64,000 bases of DNA from Yamagishiella unicocca. Its lineage: Eukaryota > Chlorophyta > Chlorophyceae > Chlamydomonadales > Volvocaceae. Positions 10,598 through 22,500 of this stretch are shown one piece after another. A model generated the notes under the pieces. It did no database searches, had not been told where the DNA came from, and saw only the letters and a program-made list of their open reading frames with translations. The DNA is taken from assembly GCA_003116995.1 (NCBI GenBank), contig BDSL01000003.1, positions 620,001 through 684,000 of the forward strand. Direction: 5' to 3'. A program made the translations under genes and the position numbers. How positions within the stretch are numbered: the stretch's first letter is position 1; every line of letters starts with the position of its first letter.

Positions 10598-13500
10598 ATG
10601 GGACACGCAAGCCGCGCCATGTTCATGAATGCTGGTGAGTGATGGCTCCTGCCAGGGGCGGACCGATCCTTCTATGTCCGGGTATGGTCGCGTGGGGCCA
10701 GCGTATAATTGCATATTGTGCCTGTCCAAAAGGAATAATGCTTGCGTATTTTCTAATGATTTGGGCTTTTATGATACGCAAGGGGGAAGGTCTCAAATAT
10801 CTACGCTCTTGGTCAGATACTAAGGCAACCCTTCTTCACGACTCGGCGCCATCGGTTTGTAATGGCTGCAGGCTTTAGTCCTGTGCTCCTGGTGGCGCTC
10901 ATGGTCGTGGCATGCCGGTCCCTTGTGGTGGGTAGCCGCCGAAATTTGCCCGGACGACACGTACAGGTCGCTGGGAGGTTTTGCAGTCCTTGAAATCACG
11001 TGTGTTGAAGAAAACCCGGCCCTGGACCTACCCGTTACCTCCTTTCTCCCATTTTTTTGATACCTCCTAGTTGTCGGTTTCAGGAGGCGGCTAGAACCAC
11101 GTTGTCCCGGCCACCCCCTCCCGCAATCCGTGTCGCTTAACCGGTTTTCATGCCACCCCTCCCGCAATGGACGCCTTCAGGCATCATTGCATCCCCATTC
11201 GCCACTTCGGTTCTCCTTCTTACGCTCCACACTCTACCGCACATCACTTTGTTTCTCTTCCCTTAATCGGCCGCTGACGGGTCAGCATCTTCGACAGTCA
11301 ACCAAGTCCAGTAGCATGCGCACGCGGCCAGGTGCCCAACGCCTATGCACCAGCTGCACTTCCCACGTCGAGTAACCGGTTATCCTTTGTACCCCCTCCC
11401 GCGATGCCTTCCCGCTCAGCTGCTTGACGTGAATGAAATACCGCTTTCGGTCGCCCAGCTGCTTGCAACCCTGGACGCCTTACCCACGGGAGTCAGGACG
11501 CTCGTGCCACAACAGGGCAGCCTGCTCTCGCGACTGCCCGCGGGGACGGTTTCGGTGACCGTCAGGGGCCAGGGCAGCAGCGTACCTGGACAGCTGCTGA
11601 AGCTGGAATGGCCGGAATCGTACTGGAACCCCGATGGAGAGGACGACTGGTTGGCAGAGTTCGCCCCGGTGGGCTTTAGGTTCTCTCCGCCGGCGCCTCT
11701 CACGCCTTCCGAACCTCACCCACCTCCTTCGCCTCCCCGGCCTCCGGGACCAACTTGGGAGTCGCCCTTTACCATGTTGACTTGGTGGCAGCTGGCGCCG
11801 CAAATTCGGTACAAGGGTCCGGCGATCGGTCTGGAAGCAGGTGCGGGCTATCGAGCGACGTGTGCGCGTTGGGTGGGAACTACGCGCGAGTGCAAGGGCG
11901 AAATATGCCCTCATTGCCGTCGAAAGGATCGAAGGGCGGCAAGAAGCAAGTGCAGTCGACGACGATAGCTGAACACTTGCGAATCATCACCCACGCTTTC
12001 CTTATTAAAAATGTCTAGCTTTTCCGGGCCTTTTTGCGGCCGTCCCAAGTGAGGCACAGAGGGCACGACTTCGACTGTGACAGCGAACCGCGAGGATGGT
12101 GCATCCCGGGATGCGCGCGGCGGCCAAGCTGCGAGGTCAGGCCCCAGATTTTGGACTTGGCGGGGCGATCCGCGCTCTTAGGATAATGGTTGAAGTGGTG
12201 GGCGATAGGCAGCCGCGGATTGTCGCGAATGGCTTGTCATGTCACGAACACAAACGAACAATTGTCGTTGGAATCCCAACGGTCCCCTCAGGTCAGGAGC
12301 TCACGTTGTCATCCCTGGCATTATACCTGGTGCAAGTTGTGAATCCGTTCTCCGGCGGCATTCTGGCCGAGCTGGCGCCTTCGACTATTTTCAAGATCAG
12401 CCAGGGCGCCACGCTTCGCCTGACGGATGTGTTGGTTGTGGTCGAAAGCGATTACTTGTTTCATCTGGTCACCAGGCTGTGCAATCAACAGCAACACTGG
12501 CCTTACAACAGGGGGGTGGTGGTTGAGGGCGGAGCTCTGCGAATCGCCAACCTGACGACCCAGGTGGCCAACGGAGGCGGTCGCGTGCACTGGGTCAACG
12601 TCACGATCACTCGCCCTCCCACCGCCGTGGGCCGGCCATTTAATTGCGCCGCCAAGGCCATTACGGACGGCTCGCAGCTGGGGCCTGTGTCCAGGGCGCT
12701 CCTCAGTGAGGCCTGGGGCTTTGTGTATATTTACATCGCGGCGAACCTGACGCTCCAGCCCGAGGACTCGTGGGAGCTGGTAGGGGGGAGGGGGGAGCTG
12801 GTAGGGGGGAGGGGGGTCGTGGGGCACCATGAAGGCGCAGAGCAGTGGGGTTTGGACCTGTGAATGCGGCACGGTCAATGCTGCCCTCCTGCTCCGCTAC
12901 CCCTTGGCATAGCCCGCGCCGTTAAGCGTTGCGTGCTTGCAGTAGGAATCCCTTTGGCCCCACGACTTGCCTTCCCCCGGCCCCCGGACCCCCGCGCCTT
13001 GCAGATTGAGATCAACACCAAGCAGGTTCTGGTCTTACTCGGCGACCCGACACGTCCCACCACCCTCGACCTGGGGGGCAGGGCAGATGTATGGGGTGTC
13101 ACCGCCGGCGGCACTGCAAACCCCTCGGCAGAACCCCATGGCATTGCCATTCTATCCGACTTGGTGGTCGTCAATTTGCCGCAAGCTGCACGGCCCGACG
13201 GCGCAATGAGTTCTTTGTCCATTGCGATGTCTAGCTTCCACATTCTGCGGTGAGCGGGGCGGCGGCGCTGGGACGTGGGGTGCAGGGAGAGATAGGACGG
13301 GGCTGACAGGGTGGGTGAGGCGAGTGGCTTGATGGAGCCAGGAAAAGGGACGCGCAGGGAATACGGCGGCTGAAGCCGAAGGAAGACCCGGAGGGCCTCC
13401 TCTCTGGTTCCTTCCCCCCGGCCCCCCGGCTTCCTTCTGATGTGCGCTTCCGCGAGTCAGGCAGGGGGCGTATGTTTGGGGCAGCAGGAGGATGCCCCTG

Positions 13501-16500
13501 CCATCACGCATGCTCACTTACATGCCGCAGCGACCACGGCATACGATACGTTGATTCCAAAGCGTGGCGGGGCTGTGGATCAATTATATATCATTTGTAG
13601 ATCAATTGTGGATCCATTTGCGAATCCGTTTGCGAACCTTTTTGCGGATCGTTTTTGCCCCCCGATCCATTACGCGATTCCGGCCACTCGACCCGTTTGC
13701 CATTGTGGTGATGGATGTGCAGGGGAGTGCCGTTTCCGGACGCTTACGGAGTCCTGCACGTAGCTCAGGTCAGGCTCGTGCGCTGCACAGTCGCCGTACC
13801 GGATCCGGAGCTGGCCTTCTTGGCAGAGGCGGCGGGACACAATAGCAGCGAGATATGGCCGCGAGACCCGCCGAACGGATTCGTCATACAACTGCAGGTT
13901 TGTTGCGCAACGGTGGTTTTGGGGAAAGGCCCCGGCGCGAAGCGCTCCGGGGGCCCCTGCCCCCTAGGGTTACCCCCTTGTCACCGTAGCTCCGATGGAG
14001 GAAGAAGCGGGCGCTCGTTGTCACGCTGGGTTCGGAGCGGTTCGGGGTTCGAAAATTACCGTTCGGGAACGGTTTGAGGCCAAAATCGTGGGGCAACTGC
14101 TGTGACCCACCGGTGGGTCGCCCGGAGGGCTGCCGCTTTTTAGTATCGCAATTGCAGCTAAAGGAGCAAAAATGTTTACGGCACAGAACGGCTCCCAGAG
14201 GGATGTGTTCGGCAATATTTTTTACCGAATGAACTTTACAGCAGTCGCGCGCACGCAGCGGTTGCCGCATGCTTGCAGATACCGAAGAAGCTGAAATGTC
14301 TTTCGATGAGGCGATTGTTACACTAAACGATCAGCTACACCAAAAGATAGCGGCCCGGTGAGGCACCCTCGGATGGGTCGCCCGGTGGGTCGGCTGGTGG
14401 GTCGCCGCTTTCTATGCTTGCAAATCTAAGCTGAAGAATCGTAAATGTTTGCAGTATGCTTGCAAGTTTAAGCTCAATGATCGTAAATGTTTGCACCACA
14501 GAACACCATAGGAATGCTGAGCGGCAATGGAAACATTGTTCGCGCGAAATTTACAGCGTTCGGGCGAATTCACGCAAACTGAAGCTGCATAGGCTGCCTG
14601 AAAATTTGTTTATATAATTGGACGGTTCGCAGCGGAATCTATGAGCTTGCTGCTACGGCAGCCGCATTTTTTGTTTCGTGGAGTCGACTAGGGTGACCCG
14701 TAGGTAGGTCGCCCGAAGGGCCTCTGCTTCCCAGGCTTGCAATTAATTTCAGAAAAATAAGCATGAATGCTTGCGGCACACAACGACTACCAGGAGGATG
14801 TGCGAGCGTTCTGCCACGGCAGCAAAACATTTCTTTGCGCGAAATTTGCAGCGGTCGCGAGCCCGCGCGCACGCAGCGGATCGCGCATGTTTGCAGAAAC
14901 CGATAAACCTTTCGAAGAGGTAACTGTTGAAATGGGTCGAAACTCGTCAAGACTGGTAACTGAAACCCTCTGAAACTGCAAGAATACGGTTAAGGACCTC
15001 AACACACCTTCATGTTGTTTTATGATTGTGCGTCGTTACCTTTGCGTTGTTAGTTTACAGTTTTGGTGGAATAATAATAGGGAGGGAATGTCTTGCACGA
15101 TCGCTTCGCGCCGATAAGGTGTACGGCTATTCGGGGGCTTTCCTGACGCAGGCCGCATTCCTGGGGCTTTTGATTTTTTGGTTCTGATAGTCCCGAACCT
15201 TCGCGTACTGCGGCTGCCGAGTTTTGAGGATTGTCGCCATAAAGTGGTTTGCACGACACGAACGTCCATAGGTGCAATGGATTTCCAGCAAAATCGCTAT
15301 TCCGTGACAAGGCCCCCCAGCCGCCTAACTCCTGAGGCTTGGCTCCTTGCTGGACTGCACGCTACGGTCTTTAACCGGAAATCGGGCATGTGCCTTCTCG
15401 AGCAGAGCCTCGAGGCTCGACTCGTTGGCCTCGCCCGACAATGTGGGGGCCCCTCCCCTCCTCTGGTGTCAAGGAAGCCAACACCCCTTGTCTAGATGAG
15501 AGGCAGTTTAGCTTGCGGTGGTGATGTTTACTGTGGCGGTGGCGATGTCTGTGGTGGCTGCCGGCCCCATCTGTTCCGCTCCCACTCCTCCACCATTCAA
15601 ACGTCAGTGACTGGCCTGTCCCACCCTTGTCGTGTCCTGGCCCATCTCGGTACACCAGGAGCCGCCACACGCCCCCTTGGAAGAGCTGCTGCTGAAGGAG
15701 CTCAGCTTGCTGTCAGAGGTACGTTGATTGGTTCCGCTTCACGGTGTTACAAATCTGGCCATGTAGCGCGTATGTAGGAGAGGGGCCTGGGGCTCAGGTA
15801 AAAGGTGCTGCGGGCGGTAGGACGCCGGGGGTGGCGGTTGGGTGGCCCCCATCCTACAACGGTGTCCATCAACAGGATGTCACCCATAGGCACTCAGCAG
15901 CCGTGCAAGCAGCCTGCAACAATCGGCTGCCACACCACGTGCCAGCGCTCATACACACCTCGCCGCCACCCGCACCATCTCGCCGCCGCCCGCCTCAACC
16001 TGTACGGCATCTCTGCGCGCCTGACACGCAGGTGTCCCTGTCGGTCTGCACACTGCTGTCGACCAGCAGCTACGCCCAGCTGCCTGGCGCCGTTCCGCTG
16101 CTGCCGGGCTCGCTGACGTGGCAGCCGCAGCTGCTGGCCGACAGTGACCCGCAGACCTTCATGCGTTGGGTGAGTCGAAACGGTTGTACGACAGGTTGGG
16201 CGGTCTCCCTGGGTGCGGGCATCGAAGAGAACCGCCTGCAGCTTATCCGGCGGCTCGATTGGGCTCCCTCCTTGTCTGCCAAACTGCTGAAGCCACTATT
16301 GTGGCTGCGACCCTTCTGCAGTTGCTACTGCCATCTGCAGCCTCTTGCCCCCTAGGGTGCTGGGAGTGCTTATGGCTGCTACTGCCATTGTTGTTAAGAC
16401 ACGTAGTCCCGTCGGGGTGGGGCCGGGTGTGCACGGAAAAGCGCGGGTTTAGTCGTTGATCAAGGTAGTGATGCACGTCAAACATGCACGAGCCGCAAGA

Positions 16501-19500
16501 TGTTCGAGTTTACTATGTGGAACGTAAGGAAAGGGGTAAATGTACTACAGGAAAGATCTGGGTATCGAAGTTGGGTCTCTTTTGTTGATTCGGTCTTAAC
16601 CGTATTCGTGGTCGTGGGGGTCGTTTGAAGGACTCAGAGGCGGGAAAAAAGAAAAAGGGTTACAAAGAAACAGGCAGGGCGGCTCGCGGATTTACTCGTC
16701 CTCGACTGCTGCTGCTGCTGTTACTGCTGCTGCTGCAGGGCCCAGGAGGGCTCGCTGTCGTACCCGGCCTGCAGGAGGCGCTGATTTCCCTGGCATCCTG
16801 CGGAGAGCGCCTAGACTACAACCCCACCCGGCTCATCACCACGTACGTGCACGTCACTGGGAGTTATGGCCGCGTCCTCTCGGAGCAGCAGGGGCGACTG
16901 GGGGCCAGCCTCACTTGGAGTCACAGCAAGGGCGACTGGTGGGCGGGGTCGAGTTGCTCTGACTGTGTGCTCTGGCCTGGGTCACTCATCGGCAGTCATG
17001 CTGTCCAATGTTTGAGGGTGGCTGCCTGCAGGCGCTGGGCTCTACTACTTGGGTACTCCCCGACTGCGGTTTTGGGGGAAGGGATTCAGCCTCCGTGCCT
17101 CATGTCCCCCGCAGCTCTCCGCTGTTTCCACGGGTTTCCGGCCTCACCAGGGCGCGAATGCGCGTCCCTCTCTCCCCTACCACATACCTTCTCCATTCCA
17201 TATTCGTGTGTCTTGTTCTCCTTTATTTCGGTTTGCACCACAGGTTTCTGTTATCCCACGCCTGCCCGCCCACGGGCTCGAAAGACATTTCAGTCAAAAG
17301 CGCGGGGCCCTTGTTTGCCCTCATCTACACATAGCAGCCGGGGTCGACACGCGGCCTCCGAATTTGGTTATATAAACGAAGTCCTCCAGCCTGCAGTTTC
17401 AAACGTGTGTAACAAATGTTTCCTAAATTCTTAATGCCGACGCACGGGTTTTCTTCTCATGCCAGCCCGCGCTCCCCCTTCCCCCCCACCCACACCTACA
17501 CAGGCACGCGGACACCACGATCCCGGCCGTGGGCAGCGAGGCCTCCGGCACCTTCCACATCTCCACTGCTGGCGCCCTCCTACCAGCGTCCACGTGTGCT
17601 GTCGACAGCGCCTCCGAGGAGGTGGTTGGCGGCCGCACCTTCACCGACCTGAAGGTGCGCCCCGCCCTCCCTCCAGCCCGCTTCTGCAGCCCGCCCGCCC
17701 CTCGGCTCGGTTCCAACCCGACCCCTCGGACCACCCTCCCTCCTGGGGGGTCCCCTGCCGTCTTGCAGGGCGGCATCAGTCGCTTCGGAGTGGTACGGCC
17801 CATCACGCTCCGAAACCTGGTGCTGTACAACCTGGCTCCTGGAGGCATGTACCCGGAAGGGAAGCCGGCCGCGCCGATTTTGAGTTACCACGACGCGGCT
17901 TGGAGGCGCAGCGCTCTGCCGCTGTGGTTCTTCCAATGCGCCAGGTAGTGATGGGGGGCCGTAGCAGGAGGGGCGGGGGGCGGCCGGGGGCCCATGATGA
18001 GAAGGGCAGGGTGAGGCGAATAGGGGGCGAACGGGCTGGGGATGATGGTCTCGGGGGCCTCGGAACATTTGGCGGCCGGACGCATCTCGTGGGCCAGCCC
18101 TTACTGCCAGCCCTTACTGCGTGTGGATTGGATTGCGTCGCTGGTGAGGGAATGAGCTGTTCCTGGCACATACTTGCAACCACCTCTTCGGGCGTCACTG
18201 GAGCTAACGCAACGAATGAATGCCGTCCGGTGCCCCTGACAGGTCCGAAGAGGACCTCAGGCAGCTGGCCGTAGGTCAGCAAGATGCCAGCAGTCCACTC
18301 CCGCCCAGACTGGTCCTTGAGGGCGTCACCCTGGTGCTTCCGGAGCAGGAGTGGCGCGCCCTGGCCGCCGTCATGCTGAGTCACCATGCGCCACAGGCCA
18401 TGGCTGAAGCGCAGGAGCGCAGGTTGAAGCAGCGGGGCGAGAGTGGCGGGCAGCAGCAGGAGCACCTGGGGGCACTAGAGCCTCCTGATGCAGTCGAAGC
18501 AGTCGCGCCAGCGCAGGGGTCAGTGCCAGCTGCCGGGCCCCCCGGCCCCCAGTACAGTGATGCTGCCAGCTCCGGAGCCGTAGTGCTGCCACCAAGCTAC
18601 GGTGGTTCCCCTCGCCAACGGGGGAAGGAGTTAGGCGAACATAGGTATGATAAAATGTTGGCCAATGATGGAAGCATGCTGGCCAATGATGGAAGCATGT
18701 TGGCGAATGACGGAAGCATGTTGGCCAATGATGGAAGCATGTTGGCGAATGACGGAAGCATGTTGGCCAATGATGGAAGCATGTTGGCCAATGATGGAAG
18801 CATGTTGGCCAATGATGGAAGCATGTTGGCGAATGATGGAAGCATGCTGGCCAATGACGGCGGAAGCATGCTGGCCAATGATGGAAGCATGTTGGCGAAT
18901 GACGGAAGCATGCTGGCCAATGATGGAAGCATGCTGGCCAATGACGGAAGCATGCTGGCCAATGACGGAAGCATGCTGGCCAATGACGGAAGCATGCTGG
19001 CCAATGACGGAAGCATGCTGGCCAATGACGGAAGCATGCTGGCCAATGATGGAAGCATGCTGGCCAATGACGGAAGCATGCTGGCGAATGATGGAAGCAT
19101 GTTGGCCAATGATGGAAGCATACTTATGGATGGTCGAAGTGGACCCGAGGGGGAGGTGCCCACGCGAACCTACTGGGGAATCCAGCAGGGGGAGACCTTG
19201 GACGACGAGGATGACTCCTCTTACACACCGGGCTCGGGGACATATGTCAGGGAGCATTTTGGTGGAAGTGATAACGGTCAAGACACGGTTGCTCCCGGAA
19301 CAGGAACAGGTACGACAGGTGTGGATATCATGCAGGGCGGCCGCATGTCAGGCGGCGGGTCCGTCACCGGGGGCCTGCCGGGCAGCGTCGCTGGAGACAA
19401 GTGGGATAGTGGATTAATAGCCGGCGGCGTGGTGGTGACGTACGACAGCGTCGCTGGAGACGCGTCGGACAGTGGATCCGTCCCCGGGGGCATTGAAGTA

Positions 19501-22500
19501 CAAGGAATTCCAACTGAGGGGCAGCAGCAGCATGGGAGCCTTGATGGAGCTATGTTGGGGGTCGGTGGCACAATCCTGGACCCGTTGCCTGCCGTCCCTT
19601 TGGTAGATACACTAGCGGACGCAGTGATCGAGCCAGAGGGGAGCGCAAATGACGCAACACATCCCGATGACGCCACGCAAGGTGGCCGTGACGATGGAGT
19701 GACGTCATCCGCGATCTTGCCCAGGCAGCTGCGGGAGCTCCGCGACAGCACTGGCTCCGCAGAACCATCCGGCGCACCGCTTTCGCCGCCATTATCTCCT
19801 GCAACTCCCCCGCCCCCACCGGCGCCCCCCTACCTGGCGACCACGAGGGCTGCCTTGCAGGCCTTCGCCGCCGAGTCGCGGGTGGGTCTCCTCGATCGCT
19901 GGTCGCAGGGATGAAGCTGCTGCTGCTCCGGGAACGGAATCGCGATATCATTCCTAGCTAAGAGGAGTTTGCGTCTGCAGCGGCGTTGTACGACGTGGCA
20001 GTTGGGGGAGATGGCATAACGACCCGGGTACACGGCAAGGGTAGTGTAGCTGGCAGGGAGGGGGCACGCTTTGGCTTTTGATGCTGCCACAGCGCAAAAA
20101 ATATTTAGACCCATCATACGCATCCAATAGAGCCGAAATAAGCGAAGTAATGAATGCCGGATGGCCAATATGTTAGGCCACAAGCGATTCTCCTCCTTAT
20201 TTTTGGGCAGAACGTATGACCAGGCACCCGACCGCCCACAGGCCCACAGGCCAGGCGACTGTGTCGTTCCCGCCACGCACCTTGCTTGTTGACCCAAATC
20301 CATGACCAGCGTCCTGTACAACATCAGGCGGCGGAGCGGATGAGTTGCCAACACCTCTCCGTGTCGAATAGAGCTTGCCTCGCCCGCAGGGTCTATGCAG
20401 CCTAACCAGGTCCTCCCCAGCATGAACTCATACGGCAGCCCACGTTTGCTGATTCACGGCTCACATGTGTCTTGTATGTGTGTTGCCGTCGCCTGCAGAT
20501 CCTGTCGTACGACTACAGCGCAGGAGTGCTGGTGCTGGCGGTGGCGCGGCACTACGGCTGGACGGGCACAAACGTGACAATGACGTACAAGCTGCCACAG
20601 GACGCGCCGCCCGGCGCCGAGCTCCTGTCGTACCCACGGCTTGCCCTGCCGTACAAGGAACTCGCGGGTACGCAAGAACCCCCCTGCGCGTGTCCCCGCA
20701 TCCACACGGGTTTGCTGTGGGCCTTTGCTTTGGCAGCCCCCGCCCAGCCCCCATCTGCCTGCCCCTCTCTCATCAGTCCGGACATGCCCCTAAACCCTAA
20801 ACCCCTGCTCCGCACCCCCCTGTTCCACTCCCCTTCTTATCCCGTTCCTCCCCTTCTTATGCGCTTTCTCCCCTCGTTATCCCCTTCCTCTTCTTTTTAT
20901 CCCCTTCTTATCCCCCACAGATCTGGCCATAGATTTTTCCTTGGATTTCGCGCCTCCCCCACCACCTGCGTTCCCGTCCCGCCCGCCGCTGGAGCTCCGC
21001 CTCACCCCGCTGCCGCCGCCGCCGCCGCCGCCGGTGCAACCGCTTTTCGCCGACCTGGAGGTGTATGCTACCGAACAGCAAACTACCCCGGACGGCTCAC
21101 CCGACCGTGCGCGGGTCGTTCCTCTGGTGGCGTGCGTGGCGGCGATCGGAGGAGGTCTGGTCCTGGCGGCAATCGTGCTGTGTCTGGTCTTGGCGTACCG
21201 CCGGTCGCAGCGACGCAAGGGCTGCATGGCAGGAGCTGGACCGGGCGTATCGCAGTTGCCCTTTGCGGAAAGTGGAAAGAAGGGCGGGGACAGCCAAAGC
21301 GGCGGCAGCGTGAGGCCTGGGACGGATCCATGGAAGGCCGGCTGGCAGGCAGCAGCTGGCAGTGCGCAGGTGGCCATAGTTTGCAGCGGGGATGGTGTCG
21401 ATGCGGCGGCGGGTGGAGCTACGGAGGGGTACGTCGTGCGCTCGTGTGGTCCGTTGGGTTCGTTAACCGGGCAGCAGCTGACAGAAAGCACCACGATAAG
21501 CAGTCTCGTCACCACCGGCAACCTAGCGGCGTCCACCAGCATATCAGAGGTGCGTTTCTGCCTGCGCCGGGGCTCGATGTGCCGACTTGCTAGGTGACTC
21601 GTATGAACGACCCTTCATAGTAACTGTTACAGTGGGCCCCAGACCAGAAGGTAGAGCTATCGGGCACATCGCCTGGCACTGAAAGGGACGCAGGAAGAAG
21701 AACAACTTGTATCTTGGTCACTTGTATCTTGTTTGCACGACAGGCAAAGCTACGGTGCTCGGGATGGGACAACACGCTAGCGAGCAACGCGGCCCGGGTG
21801 CGAACATGAAACCTTCAACCAATGGCCTCTTGCTTGGCTCGCAGCTGTACCGCCAGACGCCCGTGTGCCCCCATCCCGCTGCTCTGCTCTAACGGCTGCG
21901 CTTGGGGCGCGAACGAAAACCTCGGAGGACCTTCGATGCGGCGGCGGAACGCGCCACGTGTCTCAACGGGCTTTGCAGTCTGCTGTTGTCCTCTATCTGA
22001 CATCCTTCTCGCGGCTCAGCCCCGCAGACACTCATGAGCTCGACCTGTGTGCTGTCCCGGCCTCTTGTCTCCATCGCCGCTCCCTCCTTGTAGCTGAACC
22101 ACTGCGCCGTGGCCGCGGTTTTGAACCGGGTGGCGGCGTCCAAGACCCGACCGCAGGACGAGGCACGTGCCCACAACGCCCAGCCGCTGTCGCCTACAGG
22201 CGATCAGGCGCCGGCGGCGCTTCTATCAGTGGACGAGGAGAGCTTTCTCCGGGCAATGAACGTGGGTAACGTGTAAGGGCTTTAGAGACCGGGTGCTAGG
22301 CCCTCTAATGTCAGTCAGGGATGGGAGCATGTGGGCGCCGTTGTGTGCGACCCGCTCTTACTCGCACACAGCAACGCAGCCAGGGGCCGCCTCAGGCGGC
22401 ACCCGGCAGGCAGGGAGGAAGCATGCCTCATGGAGTTACCAGTCGTTCTTTCGACCATCTGCCCCGATGACGTCATGGAAGAGGAAAAGCCAGCAGGCAC

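Noticed and set aside
18597..19281. Long minus-strand open frames with MLPSLAS- or HASIIGQ-type repeats
   Set aside because: They are antisense or out-of-frame readings of the in-frame 21-bp minisatellite in kinase copy 1. A 21-bp unit stays open in several frames.
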